Shown: positions 24,972-37,058 of the stretch, in pieces
Numbering within the stretch: position 1 is the first letter of the stretch
Layout: each line of letters starts with the position of its first letter
Position numbers and translations under genes: made by a program
Source of the DNA: Apis mellifera
Taxonomy: Eukaryota; Arthropoda; Insecta; Hymenoptera; Apidae
Length of the DNA: 64,000 bases
Direction of reading: 5' to 3'
NCBI RefSeq assembly: GCF_003254395.2
Contig: NC_037650.1
Location: forward strand, 2,852,001-2,916,000
Notes under the pieces: model-generated
Seen by the model: only the letters and a program-made list of their open reading frames with translations
The model's database searches: none
What the model was told of the DNA's origin: nothing

Positions 24972-27900
24972 CTGCGACAGAAAAAAAATCTCCAGGTTAG
25001 TTTCAACGAAGATGTCGGGACGATTAATTAAATAATCCGAGCCGAGGAAAATTAAGAACAATCGAAATACAATCCTTAAACGTATCAACGGTGCTCGAGA
25101 TTCGATTACCGTAGCTTCGAAATCGAGTTTCGGGTAAACGAATGCACCCTCGCGCGCCCCAAACACGCGTACGCAAATAGGTGGTCCGGGAAGGCAATAT
25201 GCTAGGTAGACGCTCCTCCTCGATACAAATGGGATTCCGCACGCTCTGCATGGTGTACAGCACAGGGAGGGAAATCTCGAAGGGGGAGTGGCGTGAAAAA
25301 GCCGGGGAAATATTTTTAAAAATTACGAACATTTTCAACGTCTCGTCGAAGAATAGCGAAGTACTTGTTTCAGTTTTGGGCGGTTTATTGGATTCAAACG
25401 TATGGAAATGCAACAATCCCCTCCCCTCCTCCTGTCATGTGTTTACAAACGTATGGAGAAGCTTTGATTGAATATTTCACACTTTGTCAAATGGAAACTC
25501 GTTCAATATTCTTCCATCCAACTTTACGGAATTTGTAGGATTGCAGAGAATAAGAAGATTACAAGAATTATTCATCGAAGATATATTGTTCCTCTCTTTG
25601 AAAAATCTACTCTCGAATTAAATTCAAAGATAAATTCTATCGAGAAGAGTATTTTTCTCTCACATTCCCTATTGTTCCACGATATTCCATCGACTCTTCG
25701 AGCGTTTCCTTTCTTCGAACCTCCCCTTCGAACGGAAACCGGCGCGTTATCGACCGGCGGCGGGAATTTTATTTTTCCCAGCCTCGATATGCCGCGAACG
25801 GCAAGATTCGACCAGATTTTGATTCCCCCGTTCCGCTTGAAAGCCTTCCTTCCCTCTCTCTCCCTTCCTCTTTCTGGTTAACTCGAGGGGATGCGTTACC
25901 GAAAAGGGAGGGTAGTCAGACAATTTCCTCCGTCTCGCTTCTCTTGATTTCTCTATTGCTCGATGTTCCTTTGCCCGTCGTTCAAGCATCCTTCCCTTCA
26001 TAGAAGTACGTGCATCCTCCTCTCTTGGAAATGGAAAATCTCTCTCGATTTTCTTTCCTAGCGCGACGAGTAATTGGCCGACGAATGAAGAAACGCGATA
26101 TTCGAGATCCTGAAAAGCATAGATCCTCCTCGATAGAAAAGGCGGGGATTAAAGAGAGTATTATCGATTATTTCTTCCCCGTGGAGAGAATTTTTCTTCT
26201 TCTAGAAAGAATCTGGATGGATATTCCTTCCTTCCTTTCTTCGCGAGTGCATGGTTTTCAATTATGCAGATGACAACGTGTTCCGCGCGAACAAGTTTCT
26301 CACTCGCGACAGAATCAAGAATGACTCCTCTCATTACGGTGGATGTGCATGCAAAGAACCACTTTTCCCTCCCTTCGCGTTTCCTTCTTCTTTTCTGTTC
26401 ACGTTCCAGCGAGCATCGAACTCGAAAAGTCGCGCGGAAAAACTTGGAGAAAAAGGGATGAATATATTCGAAAACGCGATTCGTGAAATGGAATGGATCT
26501 CTGGAATGAATTTTTAATTCTATACCATCCTTCTCCTAGCCAACGTTTCTCGTTCCTTTAAAGATTTCCGCGCACGAGGAGGGGTGGAAACGTTCCCTGT
26601 CAACATCGCGTCACGATGTAAAACGATGTCCCTACCCTACGCTTTCGCAGGGTATTTTGAACGACACCCACTAGAAACTCTCGAGCGTGTCACTGGTGTC
26701 ACTTGCGGTAGGATTACCCCACGCATTTCTGCGGACTCTACGTTTGATGATACGAGTCGGCCAAACAATCGGCCTGTAAAGTGTCATCGGTTGATCGTCG
26801 TCAATGAGAAACGTTCGCTTCGAAGAATTTGAAAATTGTGCGCGCGAAATGAAACCTTAAAACCTTAAAAATCGCAGATATATAACGTGAATGTGATAAT
26901 CCTTAATGCTGTATCGGTGTCCCTGAGTCTCGGTTAGGTTTCTATAAATGAAATTAATGCAAACAAAGATTGGAGAAGTGTGTTATGCCGGTTCAGAAGA
27001 TATTCAGCGACAAGTGGCGAATAACCCCCCTCGGGGAAGAATGCCAAGATTCTTGAGAGAAAAATTGCATCTTCTACTTTTTTTTATTAAATTCACTTCG
27101 AGATATAAGTATTTCCAAAGAATTTCATTCGTCAAATTTTAACTTAACTTAAGAGCAGAGCCTGATTATTAAAGAATTGATTTTTTCCCCCCGGAAGGTT
27201 AAGGACACTGTAAACCACGTGACTTTGACCCAACCGACTCGACGATTCGCAAATATATATCCAGAAACTTTGTCCTCTCTTCTTAGAAAAAAAAACGTGC
27301 TGTAAAACAGTGATAATTTGCATCTGTGACAAATTGCGGGGGAATGAAAGAGATTTTTCGGCTTTTTGCTTCGACCCACGATAATTCTCGAAGAATCCCG
27401 CCGAAAAGTATGAGAATAATAAAGAAAGGGAAAAAAGCATCAAGAATTAAGAAGACAATTAATTACACCGTTATATGTTATAGTGGAAGCGCGGTAAAGC
27501 CGGAGCGTTAACGCAATTTAACAAGCTTACCTCTCTACTCGGTAAACCTTCTATCCGGTTAGGTTTGGCGAATGCAACTTGTGACCCACATGCAACCGAT
27601 TAAATGCGACTAAGCCTGTCTTTATGGTGGTAAGAATCATCTGATCTGGGATGCTTATCGGCGATTAACCTTGGCTATTTGCCGGGGAATACATCGTCTA
27701 ATTGGCAGATGTTGCGAATTTGCGAGATGACGTGGCCCGAGAAATCGTTTTTTTTTCGCCTCGAACGATATATCTTGATGTATTCGCTACTAAAATTCAA
27801 CCTGTTGTCTTTATTGGCGGCAGTAAGTGACAACGATCGACAGACCGAGTTGTTGTTGATTGTTCCCTTTCATGTCTTTTTATATATAGAGACACTATAT

Positions 27901-30384
27901 AGACGAAACTCATCTAGGCTCATCCTCCAAATTGCCTCGCCGCGACATATTGACCATACTCATTCACTACGCGGTATATATGTATATATTTGCGATGCGA
28001 TGAATGTTGAAAAAATATTCCCCTCAGACTAGAGATAACACTTGTATCGTTCGAAAATTGCACGTCGATCTTTACTTTGTACAATGATAAATCCTCGACT
28101 CGGCTATGACAACTGTCCCTCGTCATTTACGGTCACTGCAACGAACAGAAAACTGGGGATAACGCGCAATGATCGTCGTCCAATATATATATTATTACAT
28201 ATTACGGCTCACCGGACAATGTTCGACAATTCTTCTCGATAATACGACAATTCACCGGGCAAGCTTTCCCACGTTTTCTTGTTGCCATGGATCGAAAGGG
28301 GGGAAAAAAAAAAAAAGAGTGTAAGATATGTCACGAGGACGGCACTCTGCGTGCTCGACGTTTCTTCCGTACTGCGTCCGGGTCGAGCACCTACCTCGAC
28401 GAGTCGTCATCGAGGACTCGACGCAGGCGCCGAAGGGAAATCACCCCCTGTTACCCGCAAACTCCACAGCTTCCATCCCCTCTGAGTTGGTCAAAAGAGG
28501 GGGAGGGGAGGTGAACATCCGAGAGTCAAACGTTTTACTGTAGTAACCCCCTACTAGTGACAACGATACATCAGCATGACTATCATCGTGGGAACAATCG
28601 TACACGATTAACTTCATTTCGATCAAAGAGGAACGAATATATGTATATATATATGTATTGCTTTTCGCTCTTACGTCGTCGAAGGGACAAATGATAGAAT
28701 TTCATTCGTGTTTGAAAAGAAGATTGTGTACGGTGTAACGAACGCTGATTTGTTACGCTGGAAAATAGAATTGGATCCGGATTGCGTCTGCAGTAGGTTT
28801 AAAACGCAATGTTGATACATGTATGCACGTGGAATATCGTGGATAATGTCTGAGGCTCGTCGATTGGTAAGTTCCGCGCCGTACACGGACGGACTCGTCT
28901 CTGACGATAAGTAAATTTCTATAACGGTATGGTGTCGGTCGAGTCGCGCATGCGCCAGCGTCGGTTACCATGGAAACGGGATGCTAGCCACCGCGTGTGA
29001 ATGCGTATTGATTACTCCACTCTTGTTCCATTCCGCGATCTCTTGGTCCTCGTCGTATCTTCTCTCTTGTCACCCCTCTCGCCCATCTCTGCCTCCTCTT
29101 TCTTCGTTTCCTTTTCTCTTTTTTACCTAACGAATCGTCCCGTTCCATCCACGACCTTTCCCTCCTCTTTTTTTCTTCTTCCCTCTAAATTAGCTCCATA
29201 ATGTCTCTGCGCGTTTTTCAATCCCTTTGCACGGGATACGAATCTCCCTTCTGGCTAGCTTCTCTTCTTTAGCTACAAACGAATTTATAGAAATATTAGA
29301 TACTTTTATATATATATGTATATATTTCAAATGTTTCGTTCAATTCCAATTCAATCATTACATAATCAATATAAACAAGATGAGATTCACTCAGGAACTA
29401 CGCTCTTTGTCCATCCAAATCCTTCTCGTTATAAACTGTAGATACTTCCTTTCGTCACAGTTGTAAAATTGTCGTTTCTTTTGTTTCGAACTTGCAAACG
29501 ATTCACGCACAATAGATGGATAAATTTTGTACCAACAATGTTGTAATGTGGTACCACACACGGTTATTAAGTCGACAGGCACTAAAAATATCCAGGCGGA
29601 ACAGATTATCCTATTGTGTTTTGTAATGTTGATTATGATTAGAAAAAAAATGAAATATTTTTATTTAAAAAAAGAAAAAAAATATCTTTGAGTCCGTTGA
29701 AGTTTAAAAATGACCAACAAATATTTATATTAATTCGTAAATGAGAGTTAAAAAGTTTTGAATAAGGAATAAATTTGAATCTATTTGAATGAAGTTCTTA
29801 CAATGGCAATCGACATCTGTTCTGAATCTATTTATAAGAATAAAAATATGATCTAACATTATTGTTTATATATGTATGTATAATAGATGTATGTATAATT
29901 CTTTTTACAAATAAATCGCTTTCGAGATTTGATCTGCTGTTGCTCTTTCTGTCAAAATGTGAAATTTCACTTAAAACCGCGGCAACAAAGCGAGGTTAAT
30001 TAAATTCTTAGCGTGACGGTAAAAATGTTGTTGACTTACTGATGACACTTTTATTTTCACCAACAAAAGTGCACATCTTTTGGTCATGCTTCGTGAATTA
30101 CAGGGACGCAACCGAGTCCATAAAATTTTCATATTGAAAATAATATTTGTTATTGTGATATTAACTATTACTTGCAACGCATAAATGTAGAAATTGAAAT
30201 AATAAAATTGTAATAAAAATTGTATGTAATAATAAAATTCTCTCTAACGAAATAAAAAAGCTTGTGGAATAATTATATAATATATGGTACATGGAATAAC
30301 TTTCTGAAATAAAGTAACGACAGGAAGAAAGCTGATACCACTCCTGAAGGGTATAATGCGCGACAATATTCCATGCGTGGCAAC
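24972..30384. other. Upstream region and probable 5' intron of the Kelch gene
   Basis: Long, moderately GC-rich DNA without a supportable coding exon. The Kelch coding exon at 24971 follows a splice acceptor, so at least one noncoding exon should lie here. A candidate is the segment ending at the minus-strand donor GTAAGA (28674-28669), just downstream of the promoter-like patch at 28946-28977. Exon position and transcription start are inferred only. Confidence 0.35.
28946..28977. promoter_or_regulatory. Promoter-like patch: NRF1-type palindrome plus X-box-like site
   Basis: GCGCATGCGC (28946-28955) is a perfect match to the core palindrome bound by NRF1-family factors. GTTACCATGGAAAC (28964-28977) matches the RFX X-box consensus GTNRCC-N2-RGYAAC except at one base. 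They lie nine bases apart in a CpG-rich stretch. The best inference is the Kelch-gene promoter, because the next plus-strand gene has its own TATA box. Confidence 0.45.
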
Positions 30385-30394
30385 TATATAAAAA
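30385..30394 (+). promoter_or_regulatory. TATA box of the secreted-protein gene
   Basis: TATATAAAAA lies 106-115 bp upstream of the ATG at 30500. A start site about 30 bp downstream would give a 5'UTR of roughly 85 nt. Sequence match only. Confidence 0.55.
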
Positions 30395-30499
30395 AGGTGA
30401 AACTCGTGGAAAGAACCACTTTTCTTCGTGACTTTGCTTCTTCTCCAAAAACTATTATTATATTATATTATATTATCTAATTAGAGATTCGTTATCATC

Positions 30500-32189
30500 A
30501 TGTCGCAATTCATTTGTGCTTTGTTAACGTACAGCGTTATTTGTTGTTCATTAGCGAAAAGTAATGAATTTGTCACGAGTTCCGAATTCGTTAAAAAACA
30601 ATCCGAAAATAAGTCATTAGCGAATATCGTGCGTAATAAAAATTCTTCCAAATCGTACCTGAATAGCATAGTGTCTGGTAACGAGAAATTTGATCGTTTG
30701 GATAAACAATCACGGGCTTCGGATCAACGATCGGAATCGAAAGATAAGTCGACTATTTTTTTTTGGAAATTATTTTTCATCCCGTTTGAATTGCAAGTTG
30801 AATTTCGAATTGACGTGCAAGTTCTAGTTGTTGCGGATCCAAATACGGTTCTAATTCATCGATGCGACCCGATTCGTACTACAGTAGAATCCCTGTGGAA
30901 AACAATCGATATCCGATTAAATTCGACGAACGTTTACCAATCGACAGGTATTTTTTTTTTTTTTTTCTTTTTAAATGCGATTAATTTAACGAAAAGCTCA
31001 AGTCTTACGTCGAAAGAATATCCAGATACGGTTGGCAAACTCAAGGATCATCAGCAGGAAGCACGAAAAGACCCGGAAGTGTATTTTACGAAGGAAGTAT
31101 AATAGGAGACAGGTAAGCAGTTAGTTTGATATTACCTATAATTCCTTCCAATTTTCTTATATTAATATTTCAAACGGTTAATGCAATTTCACACAAGTAT
31201 TAGATTTGGTTCACGGCCGAATTACGGAAGCGAAAGTTCACGAAAACCCAATGGTTACGATTCCAGCGTATCTGGAGAATATGGTTATGTTAACAACGGT
31301 TACGGAGGATATAGCTTTAACCGGCCAACGAATTATGGAGGATCAGGTAGTAGTTACGGTATTTCAGGAACTTTTGCAAATGGCGAAGAATTCGGACCTG
31401 TGGAGCCAAATCATCCAGAAGGACATGCTCCCTCACATCCGAATATTCAAGCGCAAAAGGTGACGATTAAATTTGCAGCCAATTTGTTAGTCCATGTAGT
31501 CTTAACGTATTAACATTGATTGTAATCATTTGCGTCAGGCTGTAGCTTTAAAAGCATTGGCAGGTGTTGCATTAATTGGTGCAGCCGCTGCTTTAGCAAC
31601 GAATCCCGTTCTTCTTCCGCTTGGAGTTGTATCGGGAAGGAGGAAACGATCGAGTGTCAAAGACAAAGATGCTTATATGAATTATATTTTAGCAAACCTA
31701 AAAAGTAATATTACCAAGGTGATTTCACAATTTTTGTTTTATTAATTGTTATTTCCAACTATGAATTTCATTTTAATTGTTAATTTTTACGTTAAACAGA
31801 AGGAAAATGGAAACGAAACATCTTTGACACCACCATGTATTGCTAGATTTACGTGTGAAATTCAATGGAATTATTGGTTTAATCATAGAAAAGATGTTGA
31901 TTTTTTTATCGGAAAATTAGCATTGGAACGTCAACTTAACAATTTGTACGTATATATTTGTTCTTTATTTATGATAATTTATAAAAAACAATTTAAAAAC
32001 TTTGCACGCACGATTTAATATCGTTACAGATTGTTAAATAACATATCTAAAGAACTTGAAAATGTTCGTATTAAAAAATTATTGAAAACAGCAACTATAA
32101 TTGGTTCGAATGGAGGTAATTGTAACATTCTAACGTGTACACTTATAAAAAATAAAAAAGCTAAAAATTTATCAATTTTTAAATTTTAG
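30500..32189 (+). CDS. Probable secreted Tyr/Gly-rich insect protein with furin-like RRKRS site, family unknown
   Basis: The ATG at 30500 opens a signal-peptide-like start (MSQFICALLTYSVICCSLAKS). Exons with consistent phase are 30828-30947, 31026-31112, 31204-31459, 31539-31718, 31800-31945 and 32030-32189. The end of exon 1 is uncertain: a phase-compatible junction at 30747 uses a weak GTCGAC donor. Exons 2-4 are low complexity and rich in Tyr, Gly, Asn, Ser and Pro (KYGSNSSMRPDSYYS, GYVNNGYGGYSFNRPTNYGG). Exon 5 encodes a hydrophobic stretch, ALKALAGVALIGAAAALATN, followed by LGVVSGRRKRSSVKD, a likely proprotein-convertase site. The last exons carry a Cys pair (PPCIARFTCEIQWNYW) and amphipathic helices. 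The stop at 32187-32189 may be an intron read-through, since GGAGGTAATT near 32115 is donor-like. I do not recognise the family. Confidence 0.6.
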
Positions 32190-33428
32190 AATTTATAGAA
32201 AAAATTGTATTTTGATATTAATTAAAATATTTAAAACAATAAAAAAATCATCATGAAAAATAAAAGTATAATTATTTTACCGAACAAAAATGGAAACTTT
32301 AATGCGCATGACTGAATAAATGAACAGTAACAAGATAATCAACCGTAAATATATTTTTGATTAAAATTTTCTTCTTATTTTCTCGTGTTAATCAAACAAG
32401 CGTAAAGTTTATTTTCTAATATTTTCTAAGTTTATTTTCACAATCTAGGAATTATTAATTAGTTAAATCGTCGAACAAAACTGAAATAAACGTATTCTTA
32501 TTCTTTCTCCACTATTCCTCACTAATAAAAATGGCGTACTGATCATGCGCATAGCCATCATTTATGTAACTTACATCACAGTACTATGAAATTTTTATAG
32601 TCAATGACTTATTCCTTAAATATTATATATTACGTAACTCTTTTGAATATTTTAAATAATATAATCCATTCATTTTTAAAAATATTATTCTAATCTCTTA
32701 AAACCCATTGAAGAAATAATTGATTTCTATGAAAATATTATACATGGCATATAAAGGCACATTTTTATGTGAGAAAATAAATTCGTTCAAATGAATTTAG
32801 CTACAATATTTTGCTCTTCTATTGAATGATTACATTCAGTAGTAAAGGGTTTACACGTGGCTTTAAGACTGAAAAAGATAAAGTATAACTGACGTGTCCT
32901 TAATGAAAAACAACGTGGCATTTATGAGCCATTACAAATTTTTTTTCAATGATACCTCGCTAACTCAATGAAAGCGAAACAGTTTGAGATGCTGTTCGTC
33001 ACTTGTTGTTCGTAACATAATTATAAGATATTTAAAAGTATTTATTTTTTATGAAAATCTCATCTGTCAATTTCTCATATAAGCATACATTTCGTTTTTG
33101 TATATGTTATACAAATAAAATTAAGGTTATATTGGCAATGACCACGTCAATGATAATACATTTGTAATAAGATACATTAATAATTAATTTTATCATCACG
33201 TGAGTGGTTCTTCCGTTTAGAAATGTTTATGTTGATTGATCAAAGAATCTACGCTGAAGTATTTTAGGATGGTATGTTATAATATAATTACCATCTAACA
33301 AGATGCTTGATAACATTGTTAAAAATTTAGTTAAGGATTAAAAATTTAACCTTCGCATAAAGAATCTATTTCGTTGGAAAATAAAGAAAAGTGTTCGAGA
33401 TCATCGTTGATCTCTTATATCGTTCTCC
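32190..33428. other. Intergenic region before SLC33A1
   Basis: AT-rich, with the 3' end of the secreted-protein gene on the left and the SLC33A1 promoter on the right. Nothing else could be supported. Confidence 0.4.
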
Positions 33429-35515
33429 ATGGGTACTAGAAGAAAAATGGAAAAGGACGACAAACTGGAAGATGGTGTTCACGAATCGAATCACGTACAT
33501 GAACGTTCCGATTTACGAGGTGACGAGACTAACATAGCTATTCTTTTATTTTTATATCTGTTACAAGGAATACCATTGGGCTTATGCGGTTCTATTCCTA
33601 TGTTACTTCAGAACAGAAATGTTTCATATCGTCAACAGGTAATTCATAATGTTTATAGAATTGTTTCAAATGACAGAAATGATATCATATGAATATTATT
33701 TTATCATTAGGCTGAATTTAGTTTTGTCCAATGGCCTTTTTCTCTGAAACTATTTTGGGCACCAATAGTAGATTCTGTATTTTCTCAAAAATTTGGAAGA
33801 AGAAAAACATGGTTAATTCCAACGCAATATTTAATGGGTTTTTCTATGCTATTATTATCTAGCCATGTAGATCAATGGTTGGGTAATGAAACTTCAAAAC
33901 CAAACATAGGAATGTTGACCATAATATTTTTTGCTCTAAATGTATTAGCTGCAACTCAAGATATTGTTGTAGATGGTTGGGCACTCACTATGTTAAAAAG
34001 GTATAAATATAATTTACAATTAAGATGTTAATATATATATTGTTTCAATAAAATTCTATATTTTTTTGTTTTAGATGTAATGTGGGATATGCATCAACAT
34101 GTAATAGCGTAGGACAAACTGCTGGATATTTCATTGGTTATGTATTTTTTATAGCATTAGAATCTGCAGAATTTTGTAATACTTACTTAAGATCCACTCC
34201 TTCTAACAAAGGCATCTTGACCCTGCCTGGTAAATTAATTTAAAGTATATTAAAAAATTGACAATTGTTTTATTAATCTTTTTTGTAGATGTTCTTTATT
34301 TCTGGGGTTGGATATTTGTAATTACAACCACTTTAGTTGCATTGTTTAAACACGAAGATTCAGAAAAAATGCATAAAGATGGAGAACTAAATACAGATGT
34401 CAAACATGCTTACAGATTATTATGGAACATTGTTAAATTACCATCTATAAAAATTATCATTGTATTTTTGTTAACTGCCAAGGTTAGTAAATAATATAAT
34501 ACAATATAATTTAAACTTTTTTGATATTAATTTGTTTATACCAATTACAGATAGGGTTTTCTGCTTGTGATGCTGTAACAGGTTTAAAATTGGTAGAAGC
34601 TGGTATACCAAAGGAAAAGTTTGCTCTTATGGCTGTGCCTATGATACCTTTACAAATATTACTACCATTAGCAATTTCAAAATATACAGTAGGTCCAAGA
34701 CCTATGGATGTATACATAAGAGCTATGCCTTATAGGTGATTAAAAAAATATGTATTTAGATTAAATAAATAAATAAATACGATAAATATTTATAATCAAT
34801 CTTACAGGTTAGCTTTTGGACTTGTAGCAGCATTTTTAGTATGGTTAACACCATATGTTGTAACAGGGGGACAAGTTCCAGCTTATTATTTCATACTTTT
34901 AATAAGTCTATATATGATACATCAGGTGAAATATCGAAATAATAAAATGAACACGGGAATAAAACATAATATAAATTAATAAATTCATTTATGTTACTTT
35001 TGTTTTTTCTTTTTTTTTTTTTTTTTTCAGATTTTCACAAGTAGTATGTTTGTGGCATCAATGGCATTTTTCGCAAAAATTAGCGATCCAGCAGTCGGTG
35101 GTACTTACATGACATTATTAAATACTTTATCTAATCTTGGAGGTAATTGGCCAGCAACTGCAGCTCTTTGGTTTGTTGATCCGTTAACGTTTCGACAATG
35201 CAGCACCGATTCCTCGAATGACTGTAGCACAATTTCGGAAAGAGAGGTTGGTATTAATATTAAATACACTTTTTGACGTAATATAAATAATTACTTATAA
35301 AACACGTTTGAGAATATAAAAATTTCCTTTTTCAGTTTTGCACGAACACGCACAATGGTATTTGCAATATGAACTTTGATGGATATTACATAGAGAGTAT
35401 TTTGTGCCTAATAATAGGATTTGCTTGGTTAAGGTGGGGTCGACGAAAAATGGATTTGTTACAGACAAGACCGATATCAGCTTGGAAAGTTATTCTTTCA
35501 AAGCAGAATAGATAA
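33429..35515 (+). CDS. SLC33A1: Acetyl-coenzyme A transporter 1 (SLC33A1/AT-1)
   Basis: Eight exons: 33429-33638, 33711-34000, 34075-34229, 34289-34482, 34551-34735, 34808-34925, 35031-35246 and 35336-35515. Phase is continuous and the product is 515 residues (human 549). Hallmarks include LLQGIPLGLCGSIPMLLQ in the first helix, FSFVQWPFSLKLFWAPIVDS, GRRKTWLIPTQY, LAATQDIVVDGWALTML, NSVGQTAGYFIGY, GFSACDAVTGLKLVEAGIPK and GGTYMTLLNTLSNLGGNWP. A major-facilitator fold with about 11-12 membrane helices is expected. Known members import cytosolic acetyl-CoA into the ER lumen for acetylation of gangliosides and ER proteins. The ATG at 33429 is followed by a charged cytoplasmic N-terminus of about 35 residues. 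Confidence 0.95.
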
Positions 35516-36528
35516 CAGTATTGAATCCATTTTGCAACTTGTTGATACGGTACCTGTAATTATTAAGAAATTGTACAAATTAAATTTGAGTATGTACATT
35601 GATCGCGTGTGCCCGGGTCTATTTCCCGCACGTTTATCAAGTGTTCCAATTTTATGAATGCAATATGGACTGAACAATTTTTCCAATTTCACTTTTTTGC
35701 CTTCTTTTTCTCTCTTTCTCTCTTTCTCTCTCTTTACTCTTTCTCTCTCTCATTCTCTCTCTCTTTCTCTCTTTCTCTCTTTTTTTAATTATTTGTTGTG
35801 CTATTTTTTTCCCCGGTGTAACACGTAATGAAAAAAAAGCGATACTTGTCGCAAAATTTGATACGAAAAATTTTTACAACATCTTTTCATATAGTAGCAC
35901 AAAAACAATGTTACAAGAACAAGTACTGCATTTGCTTAAACATTTATAACTTTAATTATAGCATGTCGTTTATGTCACAGTAGCATTCCATTCTTTATAT
36001 ATCACGTCTTACATAGACATGCCAAGAATAAAAGTATATCTTTTTTTTTTTTTTTTTTTTATCTATCTCCTTATCTTCTGCGATGAAGGTTAGCAATTTT
36101 TAGTTACAATGTAATATGCAATATGTTGCACTGGTGTACTGCATATTTATAGTTGCTATTGGGTTTAAATAACTTAACAAAAAAAAAAAAAAAATTGACG
36201 TTCGCAGTGCTTGTAAATCATTATGTACGAGTACATAATGTTTAATAAAAGTTTTCCATACGAATTATTTTATTTTACCCTTATTAATATCTGTTGAATT
36301 TGTGGCATTGACAAATATAGGAATGACAAAAAGAAATATTTCCTAATTATCATTATGCGGCATGATAGCCATTATTTTATTTCATTTACTATCTTATCTG
36401 TGAAAGAAACCAAAAAGAGGAAAACGTATTCATAATATGCGTTTAAATACCATCTATAATTTGTACGTAAATACTTTCAAAACAAATATTCACGAGAAAG
36501 AATTTATCGATGACGAATAATCCACTTT
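35516..36528. other. SLC33A1 3'UTR and convergent gap
   Basis: The SLC33A1 3'UTR probably extends here, with AATAAA at 36027-36032 and again at 36244-36249. A polypyrimidine CT tract lies at 35703-35787. The secreted-peptide gene converges from the right, ending at 36529. No other coding sequence is seen. Confidence 0.5.
35703..35787. repeat. CT-rich polypyrimidine microsatellite
   Basis: About 85 bp made almost only of C and T, with CTCT and TTTCTC subrepeats. It lies in the SLC33A1 3' region. Confidence 0.85.
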
Positions 36529-36989
36529 TTATCCACAACATCCAGGTCGTAAATCTTGTTGCTGATCTTGTTCCTTGTGACTTGGCGTTCTTTTCTTGAG
36601 GCGTGCCATATCCGAATTCATTATTTTGTGATGATTAGGAGGTATATTTATACTTGCATGGGTGGTCGGTGGAAGAACGCAGCGTCCATCCTACGATTAT
36701 ATTCATTTATTATATTAATCTTGATTAATAAAAAGTTAAAGAAGGAAGTTATTTTTTTATACAATAAATAAGCATTTAACAAATATAAATTAACTCTTTA
36801 AAATTATAAGATTAAAAATTATAAGAAGGATAGCGAAAAGATATTTACGGTGACGACTGATTCAGCATCCGTGATAGAGTCGGGATGAATAGAGGAGAAC
36901 AATGATAAATGCTGAACTTCGTTTTCGATACTTCGTACGCAAACGAAGGTAAACATCATTGAGACGAGCAGTATCAACTTGACGAACAT
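36529..36989 (-). CDS. Small secreted peptide precursor, 100 residues, unrecognised
   Basis: Two exons: 36849-36989 (47 codons) and 36529-36690 (53 codons plus stop). They join in phase 0 through a GTAAAT donor and a CGTAG acceptor. The first exon gives a clear signal peptide (MFVKLILLVSMMFTFVCVRS) and then IENEVQHLSLFSSIHPDS. The second gives DGRCVLPPTTHASINIPPN, a basic LKKR site, a Gln-rich stretch and a DLRPGCCG end. The mature product therefore has three Cys, one after the junction and a terminal pair. A TATA box lies about 60 bp upstream. Size, signal peptide and basic site fit a peptide hormone or other extracellular peptide. I cannot match it to a known family and do not assign a function. 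Confidence 0.6.
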
Positions 36990-37050
36990 CTTGCACGTTT
37001 TTACTTTGACTTCGGAATCCGTTCTAAAATCCTCGGGCATAAGCCTTGCT

Positions 37051-37058
37051 CTTTTATA
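37051..37058 (-). promoter_or_regulatory. TATA box of the small secreted peptide gene
   Basis: Reading the minus strand, TATAAAAG lies 62-69 bp upstream of the ATG at 36989. Initiation about 30 bp downstream would fall near 37022. This would exclude the in-frame ATG at 37040 from the mRNA and favours the start at 36989, which begins the signal peptide. Confidence 0.6.

Noticed and set aside
28671..28886. Possible N-terminal extension of the Kelch protein
   Set aside because: A donor at 28674 is phase-compatible with the exon at 24971, but the 71-codon peptide looks non-coding and the one-in-three phase match is weak evidence.
28753..28971. 72-codon minus-strand frame starting within the promoter-like patch
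   Set aside because: Its ATG lies inside the X-box-like site and the peptide has no recognisable features.
31206..31463. 85-codon frame overlapping the secreted-protein gene
   Set aside because: It is an alternative frame of exon 31204-31459. The Tyr/Gly-rich frame joins its neighbours in phase, and this one does not.
37001..37040. Upstream in-frame ATG extending the small peptide by 17 residues
   Set aside because: It would lie only about 15 bp from the TATA box, before the expected transcription start, and it would bury the signal peptide.
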